Assembly: GCA_963752965.1 (NCBI GenBank)
Contig: CAVWAJ010000014.1
Span: 592,785-656,784, forward strand
DNA: 64,000 bases
From: QHXW01 sp963752965
GTDB lineage: Bacteria > Acidobacteriota > Terriglobia > Bryobacterales > Bryobacteraceae
Reading direction: 5' to 3'
The notes under the pieces are model-generated. The model saw only the letters and a list, made by a program, of their open reading frames with translations. It searched no databases and was not told the DNA's origin. Shown here one piece after another: positions 44,983 through 52,528 of the stretch. A program made the position numbers and the translations under genes. Positions within the stretch are counted from its first letter, which is position 1, and each line of letters opens with the position of its first letter.

Positions 44983-47172
44983 TCATCGGCATGTTGCGGC
45001 GTCAACCTGATATTCAGTTTCGATAAGGCCTTCCAATACGGTGTCCCAGGGAAGTGCCAGGACCCATCGGGTGCCACCACAGCACACCACCGACTTGGCG
45101 CGCCGATTCTCTCGCCGAGCGCTCGGGTTAACGTCCAGCAACCCATCGTGGTCCAGCGCCTGCGTCAACGCCGACTTGGTCACCGGGAAGCCCCCACTCG
45201 CGCGGAGCTGCTTCGAGACAAAGTTAAAGCTGGCATCCGGTATGAGATACAGACTTCCACCCCCGCCTGCCTTGCGCTCGTACCATCCGAGCATCGCGGT
45301 TGCCGGGTTGTTCGGGTTGCCGCCAATGACCATCGCGCCACTCTCCTTCTCGACAACGTAACATGCACCAGCATCCAACCCTTGGCGAAGAGTGTCGAAG
45401 AAGAGCGTAACCGGCCGATGCTCTACCAGCGCACTGGCGTGCCTGCGAACCAGATCCGTGAGCACCGTGAGACCTTCGTCGCACTTCTCTTGAGCTTGGC
45501 TTTCCGTGAGCAGGCCGATACGGACCATGAACTCCATCCCGAATTCGACGCCGAGTTGAATGTGCCCCACGTTCTCTGCCATTCGCAGATGTGGAAGTGC
45601 ATGCTCGGAAGAGTTTAGCTTCTTGCGAAGCGCGGCAAACCGGTCGTTCACTTGGCGGGCAATCGCGCTGACGTCGGAACGCAAGTAATTCAGATATTCG
45701 ACAAGAGCAACCGGCAGCGACGAGAGACCCTGTTCGTCCTGAAAGCTGCCTAGCAGGTCCTTTGAGATGGCTTTGTCCACCGGAATCCTGAGCAGTCGCG
45801 CTTCCCGCGAGGTAGCCAAGTCCGGCGTGTACTCACCGGTCGAAATAACAAAGCCGCGCGGATGGAATTCGCGCCGTGTGCGCAAGTCGTTGGTCATCCG
45901 CCTCCGACCCATCGAGTCGCCAACCGCGCCCAGCAGTCGTGTAAAAGCCCCCTCTATCTTGTCCTTGGCGTAGCCCTTTGCTGGGTACAGGTCATCGATC
46001 GCGAGAACAACATCCTTCGCGCAGAACGACGTCTTCTCTAGGATGTTCTCAGTATGCTCCCAACGGGCTGGCAGGTCCGTCTTAGTCCGAAACGGACCAT
46101 AATGCGCGAGTGCGGCCGCCACGAGGCTCGACTTGAGGCTCCCGGAGTCTCCCTCGAAGTGCAGCATGACGGTGCACGGCAAGAAATGACAGAGTGGCGC
46201 CCGGTAGATCGCGCCAAACAGGGGATACGCGACTGCTGGGTCGGCCACCGAGAGCAGACTGATCGAGTGCCGAGCGGCGTCCTTCAAATCGCCACGCCCA
46301 CCGGAGAGATCATAACGATCCAATGCCTCACCTCGAAGGTCGGTCTCGATGTCGATGCCACCAACCGCGCCGCCCTGATGCAGGAAAACCAAATCGCCGC
46401 CAATGTCGCGCCAACCGGTATGGCCATAGATCGTGCGTGTCCGGGCATCTTTCGAAAGCTGCAGAATCGCGTATTTGAGCGTCGCACTGGCATACCGTTC
46501 GTTGCTGATGATCCCCTCATGGCCTAGTTTCGGCAGAACCCAGTTCATCCGGTCAAACTCTTCGGCGCTCAACTGAAACGACCGTTCGCCTGAGGGGAGT
46601 TTCACGTCCATTCGGAAATGTCGTTTCTGCTCGGCCCCATCGTCTACTACGACGGTCTCGACGATTTTGGCCTCGAAGTGTGCAAGGATCTCGCCACAAC
46701 CGTCTTCGTCAGCGCGCTGACAAGCCTTTCCGTCCTTGAAGGAATAGATCTGAATGGGCCCGGCCGCGGCGTTGTCGCCGGAAGCCTGATCTTGTTTCCT
46801 TTGCCTCTTTGACTTCTTTTCCGGTGGACGGCAGGCCTGTTTTGTGAACTCCTCGGCCTTCGCGATCGCGGCCTGAATTATTCCCTGGCGATACGTGCCG
46901 TCGTTTCCGTCCCACCGCGTGGGGTCGAGGTCGAAAAGCTTGCTGGCCCGGTACACTCTGTCGATTACTTCTGGATTTCGCCCGCCAGACATGGCGATCT
47001 GCGTACACACGACACGATCCGCCTCTGCCAGGTCTGCGCAGCCGGCCTTTTGCCAGTCGCCAGTCTTAAAGAGGTCGCAGCCTTTGCGTGTTCCACGAGT
47101 GAGGATGGCAATAACGCGATTAACTGCGGCGTCCACCGAGGAGGGATCGTTCGATTGGGGTGTTACTGACAT
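44983..47172 (-). CDS. Replication-type P-loop ATPase/helicase of the integrated element
   Basis: 729 aa. Residues 50-108 (CTQIAMSGGRNPEVIDRVYR; 'DGTYRQGIIQAAIAKAEE') resemble the helical bundle that joins prim-pol to helicase domains in mobile-element replicases. A charged linker follows at 112-135. The ATPase core (residues ~200-560) has Walker A-like 'EGDSGSLKSS' (341-349) and Walker B 'VVLAIDDLYP' (388-396), with an arginine-finger candidate in 'SREARLLRIPVD'. The C-terminal 110 residues look like a winged helix. The primase part itself is absent or minimal. It probably unwinds the element origin next to its 3' end. Confidence 0.7.
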   Translation of the reverse strand: MSVTPQSNDPSSVDAAVNRVIAILTRGTRKGCDLFKTGDWQKAGCADLAEADRVVCTQIAMSGGRNPEVIDRVYRASKLFDLDPTRWDGNDGTYRQGIIQAAIAKAEEFTKQACRPPEKKSKRQRKQDQASGDNAAAGPIQIYSFKDGKACQRADEDGCGEILAHFEAKIVETVVVDDGAEQKRHFRMDVKLPSGERSFQLSAEEFDRMNWVLPKLGHEGIISNERYASATLKYAILQLSKDARTRTIYGHTGWRDIGGDLVFLHQGGAVGGIDIETDLRGEALDRYDLSGGRGDLKDAARHSISLLSVADPAVAYPLFGAIYRAPLCHFLPCTVMLHFEGDSGSLKSSLVAAALAHYGPFRTKTDLPARWEHTENILEKTSFCAKDVVLAIDDLYPAKGYAKDKIEGAFTRLLGAVGDSMGRRRMTNDLRTRREFHPRGFVISTGEYTPDLATSREARLLRIPVDKAISKDLLGSFQDEQGLSSLPVALVEYLNYLRSDVSAIARQVNDRFAALRKKLNSSEHALPHLRMAENVGHIQLGVEFGMEFMVRIGLLTESQAQEKCDEGLTVLTDLVRRHASALVEHRPVTLFFDTLRQGLDAGACYVVEKESGAMVIGGNPNNPATAMLGWYERKAGGGGSLYLIPDASFNFVSKQLRASGGFPVTKSALTQALDHDGLLDVNPSARRENRRAKSVVCCGGTRWVLALPWDTVLEGLIETEYQVDAATCR

Positions 47173-47399
47173 GTGAGTTTTCCTATCGTGAGAAAATGAG
47201 CAGTGTCCTGGCTTGCCATTTCTGCGAGCCGGCGCGATGTCAGCAAATGACGAGCGTGCTCCGTGATTTGCTGCACTCCTATCGCGATCTGCTCGGTTAT
47301 GCTAGTCAACAAATGCTCCTCCAACGTGAGGGGCTTTCATTCGTTTGGATTCGATGCCCGCGGCCAGCCACGGCGGGTTTCGTTTTTTGGGCCACGCGG

Positions 47400-47612
47400 C
47401 TATCTTCCGAGCTGCGTCGAGTGCTCTTCTACCCAGGCTTCCAGCGCCCGCAATGGCACGCGAACGCTGCGTCCGATCCTCACCGTCGGCAGGACTCCGC
47501 CTGCCATCATTTCGTATGCGGTGGCTCTCCCCACACTTAGCTTGGTGGCGACTTCTTCAGCTCGCAGCAGGAGTTTCGATTTATCCGGGGCGTTTTCTCT
47601 TGCAAAGGTCAT
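47400..47612 (-). CDS. AlpA/excisionase-family HTH protein (70 aa)
   Basis: 'LLRAEEVATKLSVGRATAYE', 'MMAGGVLPTVRIGRSVRVPL', 'RALEAWVEEHS' is the MerR-like winged helix of Xis/AlpA proteins. Such proteins direct integrase to excise or activate it. It is transcribed towards the helicase gene and away from the integrase; only about 20 bases separate its start from the divergent zinc-protein start, so both promoters must overlap. Confidence 0.85.
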   Translation of the reverse strand: MTFARENAPDKSKLLLRAEEVATKLSVGRATAYEMMAGGVLPTVRIGRSVRVPLRALEAWVEEHSTQLGR

Positions 47613-47633
47613 GTCTCTTTTGTACTCTAGTGT

Positions 47634-48323
47634 GTGCAGGAATACAAAGTGGAGGTGAACTCTAGCAAGAAGACTCCGATTCGTGCTCTAGCAGGGCAAC
47701 TGGACAGATTTCTGGTGGAGCTCGCTAATATGCAACAGGCAGATCACGTCCTGCGAAAATTCTCAAGTCTCCTGCCACCTAGTCTTCAGTCCGCGAACGA
47801 TTTTAGCCCGGTATTCTCCAAAAACCCTGACGAACTACCCGCGGTAAACCTACGCGCGTACCAGGAACTAGTGCAAGCGGTTTGGGAGGCCCCAACGAAT
47901 GCCGAGCGGCGGTACTTCGCTTGGAAGCTCAGAAGCAGGCTCTACCGTGCGGTGGAAGCAGAGGCGCGGGAAGCAATTCCGCAGACAATTCAGCGTGCCG
48001 GCGACGAGTGGCGGCGAGTGGGCGAGTGGAAGCTAGAATACAGCAGGATGTTGCGGTCGTTGCCCGAAACGTCGTTCGAGGCCGTCGTCAACAGATTGGA
48101 CGACTTGGGAGAACGAACAAAGCGGTGTGGCAACCCAGACTGTCCGGCTCCTTTCTTCATAGCTGTCAGGAAGAGCCAGCGATACTGCACCGAATCATGC
48201 GCCGGTGTGTTCCAGCGGCAGGCAAAACAGGCATGGTGGCAGCATCACGGGAGGGATTGGCGCAAGCAGCGTAGAGAGGAGACAGGAAAGGGTCGACGAC
48301 ATGGCAAAGCGCGGACAAAATGA
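47634..48323 (+). CDS. CGNR-type zinc-finger protein (229 aa)
   Basis: The N-terminal 150 residues are helical (ABATE-like region). A zinc site is formed by C165, C170, C185 and C189 in 'RCGNPDCPAPFFIAVRKSQR', 'YCTESCAGVFQRQ', followed by a basic tail (RRHGKARTK). This is the C-terminal zinc finger of CGNR proteins, usually regulators. The start is a GTG; a later GTG at 47655 is possible. Its last 23 bases overlap the integrase gene, so it is probably co-expressed with it and may regulate integration. Confidence 0.75.
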   Translation: MQEYKVEVNSSKKTPIRALAGQLDRFLVELANMQQADHVLRKFSSLLPPSLQSANDFSPVFSKNPDELPAVNLRAYQELVQAVWEAPTNAERRYFAWKLRSRLYRAVEAEAREAIPQTIQRAGDEWRRVGEWKLEYSRMLRSLPETSFEAVVNRLDDLGERTKRCGNPDCPAPFFIAVRKSQRYCTESCAGVFQRQAKQAWWQHHGRDWRKQRREETGKGRRHGKARTK

Positions 48324-49515
48324 AGGCTCAATTTACAAACGAACTGATGGCAGGTGGTCAGCCATAGTCAGCATCGACTGGAAGAACGGAAGGAGACAAC
48401 GAAAGTTCTTTTATGGCAAGACTCGGAAGGACGTTCAGGAGAAGCTAACGGCGGCGCTTCGGGACCAGCAACTCGGATTGCCCATTACGTCAGAAAAGCA
48501 GACAACCGGTCAATTCTTGCAGTGGTGGTTCGAGCACGTCGCAAGGCAAACGGTTCGGCCCAAGACCTTGAAGTTCTACGATTTTGCGATGAGACAGCAT
48601 CTATTGCCGGGCTTGGGCCGCGTACCCCTGCATAAGCTTTCGCCCCAACGGGTTCAGACGTTCCTTAACCAAGCAAGCCACACCGCATCCGAGCGCACTG
48701 GGCGCCCGCTGTCGCCACGGTCGGTGCGACACCTCCATCGGACACTCTGCACAGCTCTTAACTCCGCGGTGAAGTATGGCAATATCCAGCGAAACGTGGC
48801 CACCCTTGTTGACCCTCCTGTTGCTCCGAAACCGAACGTCCATTATTTCAATGTCGAGCAGGCCCGAATATTCTTGGAAGCGGCCAAGACGGATCGGTTG
48901 TATGCGCTCCTGGCCACGGTTCTGTCCCTTGGCCTGCGTTTGGGTGAAGGTCTGGGCGTGGCGTGGTCTGACCTGGATCTCGATACGGGCCGGTTCAATA
49001 TTCGCCAAGCACTACAGAGAATCGACAAGAAGCTCTACCCGGAAAAGGCCGGACTCCAACTTGTGGAGCCAAAGGGCGGCTATTCGGCTCGCGTTGTGAC
49101 CCTGCCAGTGATTGCGGTCTCTGCACTTCGCCACCAACTGGCACTCCAAGAGCAAGAACGCCAGTTGGCTGGAAGTGCATGGCGGGGGAACTGTTGGGAC
49201 CTTGTCTTTACTACGAGAATCGGGACCCCATTGGACGAGAGGAGCGTCCTGCGGCAGTTTCAGAAGATTCTAGCTGTGGCAGGGCTACCCAAGATGCGCC
49301 TCCACGATCTTCGTCACAGTGCGGTTGCAATTCTGATCGCTCAAGGAGTGCACATCAAGGCGATTAGCGAACTTCTGGGCCACAGCTCGGTGGCATTCAC
49401 GCTCCAGGTGTATGGCCACCTGCTGGAGGAGACGAAGAGGGAGACCGCCCTCAAAATGGACGAGGCGTTGAGCCCGGTGGCAGTCAAGAACGTAGTCAAC
49501 CGACTTGTCCAGTGA
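48301..49515 (+). CDS. Tyrosine integrase of the tRNA-Arg element
   Basis: 404 aa from ATG 48301 (MAKRGQNEGSIYKR). Arm-binding domain at residues 1-55 (RWSAIVSIDWKNGRRQRKFF), core-binding domain 65-165, catalytic domain from 185. All catalytic residues are visible: R213 (LGLRLGEG), H335-xx-R338 (HDLRHS), H361 (LLGHSSV) and Y371 (VYGHL). Only 30 bases separate its stop from the CCA end of tRNA-Arg, the usual arrangement for an integrase that uses the tRNA 3' end as attachment site. Longer in-frame starts lie within the upstream gene and are rejected. Confidence 0.92.
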   Translation: MAKRGQNEGSIYKRTDGRWSAIVSIDWKNGRRQRKFFYGKTRKDVQEKLTAALRDQQLGLPITSEKQTTGQFLQWWFEHVARQTVRPKTLKFYDFAMRQHLLPGLGRVPLHKLSPQRVQTFLNQASHTASERTGRPLSPRSVRHLHRTLCTALNSAVKYGNIQRNVATLVDPPVAPKPNVHYFNVEQARIFLEAAKTDRLYALLATVLSLGLRLGEGLGVAWSDLDLDTGRFNIRQALQRIDKKLYPEKAGLQLVEPKGGYSARVVTLPVIAVSALRHQLALQEQERQLAGSAWRGNCWDLVFTTRIGTPLDERSVLRQFQKILAVAGLPKMRLHDLRHSAVAILIAQGVHIKAISELLGHSSVAFTLQVYGHLLEETKRETALKMDEALSPVAVKNVVNRLVQ

Positions 49516-49545
49516 ATCCATGCGTCTGTAAGTATTTGAAATTGT

Positions 49546-49623
49546 TGGCGCGCCCGGAGAGACTCGAACTCCCGACCTACTGGTTCGAAGCCAGCCGCTC
49601 TATCCAAACTGAGCTACGGGCGC
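49546..49623 (-). tRNA. tRNA-Arg(TCG)
   Basis: Cloverleaf complete: acceptor stem GCGCCCG/CGGGCGC, D-arm GCTC..GAGC, anticodon loop CTTCGAA (anticodon TCG), T-arm GTTCGAGTC in the expected place, discriminator G and an encoded CCA (49548-49546). The 3' end faces the integrase gene. Confidence 0.95.
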
Positions 49624-49653
49624 GCTACGGCCATTATAGCGGCGGTGGAGTCA

Positions 49654-49992
49654 TCACAGCGTCTTGAGAAAAATAATGAGGGCTTTCTTTTCCTCAAATG
49701 GGAGATCCAGTCCGAAGGGGTGGCCTTTCACCGAGCGAGCGCGGCCGTCGTATCCCTTAAAGCCCGTGGGGACGTAATCATCACGAAGGCGAGCCGAATC
49801 GAACCAGTCCTCGATCGTGGCAACGGAGCCGTTGTGTTCGAGAGGACCCCGATACCAAACTCCCTTCAATGACGGGACCTTGTAATAGCCAGTGCCTTTG
49901 TGCGTCTCGAGCGAGTAGCGCGGATCGGTGCCGACTCGGGCTTCCATGACATCGAACTGCTGTCTGTGGTCCCCCGGGGGATCGAACCCAGC
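49654..49992 (-). pseudogene. Dihaem cytochrome c gene, 3' fragment beyond IS insertion
   Basis: Reads, in frame from the IS border, 'AGFDPPGDHRQQFDVMEARV' and then 'YYKVPSLKGVWYRGPLEHNG', 'ATIEDWFDSARLRDDYVPTG', ending 'KKALIIFLKTL'. This is the C-terminal part of a dihaem cytochrome c/peroxidase-like protein, including the 'VPSLKGVWYRGP' block that usually carries or precedes an axial ligand. It joins in frame to the fragment at 51388-52525 when the IS and one duplicated base are removed. As an isolated frame (ATG 49947) it has no signal peptide or haem motif and is presumably not functional. Confidence 0.85.
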
Positions 49993-50058
49993 TGACCTGC
50001 CCTCGATAATCTCTGCCAGTCATAATTGAGAAGCTCCAGCGAGGAAAGGAGCTTCGAG

Positions 50059-50334
50059 ATGAAGAAGGGCAAGCACCCAGAAGAACAGATCATCGGCGTG
50101 CTGAAGCAGGTGGAGGCAGGCCGGACGGTGAAGGAGGTCGCCCGGGAGTTGGGCGTCAGCGAGGCGACGATCTACACCTGGAAGAGCAAGTACGGTGGCA
50201 TGGAAGTCAGCGAAGCGCGGCGACTAAAGGAACTGGAAGATGAGAACCGCCGGCTGAAGCACATGGTCGCAGACCTCAGCCTCGACAAAGAGGCACTGAA
50301 GGCGGTGATCCGAAAAAACGGCTGGAGCTTGTAG
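50059..50334 (+). CDS. IS3-family transposase OrfA
   Basis: 91 aa from ATG 50059 (MKKGKHPEEQIIGVLKQVEA). HTH 'TVKEVARELGVSEATIYTWK' followed by a leucine-zipper-like helix (RRLKELEDENRRLKHMVADL). OrfA binds the terminal repeats; after -1 frameshifting its N-terminus is fused to OrfB to give the full transposase. Confidence 0.92.
   Translation: MKKGKHPEEQIIGVLKQVEAGRTVKEVARELGVSEATIYTWKSKYGGMEVSEARRLKELEDENRRLKHMVADLSLDKEALKAVIRKNGWSL
50313..50319 (+). promoter_or_regulatory. Programmed -1 frameshift site (A_AAA_AAC)
   Basis: In the orfA frame the codons read CGA-AAA-AAC, giving the canonical slippery heptamer A_AAA_AAC. A -1 slip continues as 'KKRLELVGLRQDVALVMSEY', exactly joining orfB. 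This is the known mechanism for making OrfAB in the IS3 family. Confidence 0.85.
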
Positions 50335-50348
50335 GTCTGCGGCAGGAT

Positions 50349-51341
50349 GTGGCGTTGGTGATGAGCGAGTATGAATACTCGGAGCGCCAAGCCTGCAAGC
50401 TCATGTCCATGGATCGGACCACCTACCGATATCAGCCGCGGCCGGACCACAATGCCGAGTTGCGCAGCAAATTGATCGCCCTGGCGCGGCAGAAACCGCG
50501 CTACGGTTACCGGCGTCTGTGCGCGCTGCTGGAGCGCAGCGGATGCCAAGCCAGCGCGCAACGGGTGTACCGCATATACAGCGAAGAACATCTGGCGGTA
50601 CGAAGGCTGAAACGGAAGCGGCTGGTGAGACCGGCGCCGGAAGGCACGTTGTTGCACAAGCCCAACCAGGAATGGGCCATCGATTTCGTGTCCGATGGCT
50701 TGGCCACCGGACGAGGGCTGCGCATGCTGACCGTCGTAGACAGTTTCACGCGCGAGTGTCCAGCTGTCGAGGTCGACACAGGCTTGTCGAGTGGCCGAGT
50801 GACTCGCGTGCTGGACTGGATCATCAGCCAGCGTGGGAAGCCGGAAGTGATTCGGTGTGATAACGGGCCGGAATTCACGAGCCGACACTTTATCGTTTGG
50901 TGCGAGGAAAGGCAGATCACGCTGCTGCACATTCAACCTGGCCGACCCATGCAGAACGGTCATGTCGAGAGCTTCAACGGGCGATTCCGTGATGAGTGTC
51001 TGAATCACAACTGGTTCACGACGCTGACGGACGCAAAAGAAAAGATCGAACGGTGGCGTATGGAATACAACGGGGAGCGGCCACACAGCAGCTTGGCGTA
51101 TCGAACACCAGAGGAATTCGCCAAAGCCTGCTCTGAGCCCACCAACAGGATGGGGTTAACAACACCCATCCCGCCAGAGCCGCCCGTCGCAGGTGAGCGG
51201 TCGCAGAACGGTACTCACGGTCAAGGGTTCGCTAACGCCACGCCAAAAACCGGCGCGCCCTTGACCGCTGCGTGCCGTTCTGCATTGGAGGATGGTGCGA
51301 CGGGCGGCTCCGACGGGATGGGAAAAGAGGAGTTACAGTAG
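50349..51341 (+). CDS. IS3-family transposase OrfB (DDE domain)
   Basis: 330 aa as a separate frame; normally made as OrfAB. N-terminal HTH_21 region (ALARQKPRYGYRRLCALLER), then the rve/DDE integrase core: Asp in 'EWAIDFVSDGL', Asp in 'VIRCDNGPEFTS', Glu in 'NGHVESFNGRFRDECLN'. The tail 'YNGERPHSSLAYRTPEEFAK' is typical of IS3. All catalytic residues are intact. Confidence 0.93.
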   Translation: MALVMSEYEYSERQACKLMSMDRTTYRYQPRPDHNAELRSKLIALARQKPRYGYRRLCALLERSGCQASAQRVYRIYSEEHLAVRRLKRKRLVRPAPEGTLLHKPNQEWAIDFVSDGLATGRGLRMLTVVDSFTRECPAVEVDTGLSSGRVTRVLDWIISQRGKPEVIRCDNGPEFTSRHFIVWCEERQITLLHIQPGRPMQNGHVESFNGRFRDECLNHNWFTTLTDAKEKIERWRMEYNGERPHSSLAYRTPEEFAKACSEPTNRMGLTTPIPPEPPVAGERSQNGTHGQGFANATPKTGAPLTAACRSALEDGATGGSDGMGKEELQ

Positions 51342-51387
51342 ACCGAGCGTCTCAGTTACGGTTGGTAGAGAAAATCGAGGCAGGTCA

Positions 51388-52525
51388 CATCCACCGGAAC
51401 GAGCTTGTTGTTTGTGTAAAGAGGCGGCGTGTGGCACGACGCGCAACCCGCGTGTTCGAAAATTGTCCGCCCTCGGGCCGCTGCCGCGTCGAAGGGGTTT
51501 GGGTTCTGTGGAGGCCGAAGCGAGTACAGGTAAAGCGCGAGCGCGTAGAGTTGCTCATCGCTATAGCGCTCACCATGACCGTCTTCGGCACGCTGCGATT
51601 GTGAATCGCCGTAGCGATCTCTTGCGGATACATCTTGCACCAGCGAGCAGTAGCGCATAAGGTCGCCAACGCTGCGGTGCCGCACCAGACCGGTATGATC
51701 CAGGTAGCGCCGCTCCTCGACTCCAATCAGATCGGGAATCTGAGGTGGCAAGAAAATGCTGGTATTGCTGCGCGCGGTCACGCCGGGTGGGATCCCCTCG
51801 CCAGCCGCGATCAGACTATCGAGTGACATAGTTTGCGCACGCCGGTTTGGATCATCCGCCAGCCAGGGCATCTCAAACTGGCGGGCGAAGCCGCGGATCC
51901 TCTCCAGCACTTTGCCGGGATCGCCGAATTGGGCTGCTCGGCGGAGCATTGACGCGCCCTCACGATCGCCTGGATTGTTCCCCTGCGCGCCGGGAAGGAT
52001 GGTTCCATCCGCCATTACACGCGTGTGGCAGGTATTGCAGCCCATCGAGCCCAGCTCGACCTCGCCCTTTCGCCGGATTACCCATCGTGCGAACGGAATG
52101 GTACCGTCATTCGCAACCGGCATGCCAGCCCGCTCGTAAAATCCTGGATCGCGCACCTCTGTCGCGCCAAAAAACACGGGGCTGAAAGAGGTTGGTGCGT
52201 TGAAGACGAGTGCCCCCGCTGCGACCCAATCTTCGCGTGTTTTCAGATTGGAAGTACCGAACGCCACCTGGGGGTCCTGACCGCGAAGCCACTCCATATA
52301 GCCCTCGGGTTCACGGCCTGGGCGGTAGACGGGATAGCTCTTGTAAATGACGCGAACGGGTATCCGATAGTAGAGCTCTTCAGAAATATGGATGGGGGAG
52401 TATCTTGAGTTCGCGAGTGGCACTTCGAGCCTATCTACATCCGCTTGTTTCCACGTTCTCGGAATATCGGGTGGGGTTGCAGACATAACAAACATGACTG
52501 CCAGACCAATTGTGGATATTTCCAT
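51388..52525 (-). pseudogene. Dihaem cytochrome c gene, 5' fragment (disrupted by IS3 element)
   Basis: 379 native codons from ATG 52525, with a signal peptide (residues 1-16) and two haem-binding motifs, CNTCH (163-167) and CASCH (361-365). After 'NNKLVPVD' the frame runs into the IS and stops ten codons later (51356). The reconstructed gene would encode 491 aa, a dihaem cytochrome of the type that accepts electrons from periplasmic dehydrogenases. It starts three bases after the stop of the dehydrogenase/HEAT/haem gene, so the two formed an operon and the insertion probably removes the downstream electron carrier. A truncated protein with both haems could still be made. Confidence 0.88.
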
Positions 52526-52528
52526 CGG

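Larger units (their letters stand above)
42486..49545. mobile_element. Integrated element at tRNA-Arg (left boundary approximate)
   Basis: The block contains integrase next to a tRNA 3' end, divergent excisionase-like gene, replication-type ATPase, iteron-like cluster and small cargo genes (deaminase-like, HTH, hypothetical). No capsid, tail or conjugation genes are present, so it resembles a phage satellite or small integrative element rather than a prophage. The right end is set by the tRNA; the left end is a guess, since I could not find the expected direct repeat of the tRNA 3' end. Confidence 0.6.
49993..51387 (+). mobile_element. Complete IS3-family insertion sequence (1,395 bp)
   Basis: Terminal inverted repeats start TGACCTGCC on the left (49993) and TGACCTGCC on the right read inwards from 51387; they continue imperfectly (TCGATAATCTCTG against TCGATTTTCTCTA). 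Between them lie orfA and orfB in overlapping frames with a -1 slippery heptamer. It is inserted in the cytochrome c gene in opposite orientation. No multi-base target duplication is visible; only a single shared base flanks the element. It appears intact and so probably inserted recently. Confidence 0.9.

Noticed and set aside
45094..45103. TTGGCGCGCC, matching the tRNA-Arg 3' border, as a second att site
   Set aside because: Only ten bases match, it lies inside the helicase gene, and it is mostly the common 8-mer GGCGCGCC; an att copy should be longer.
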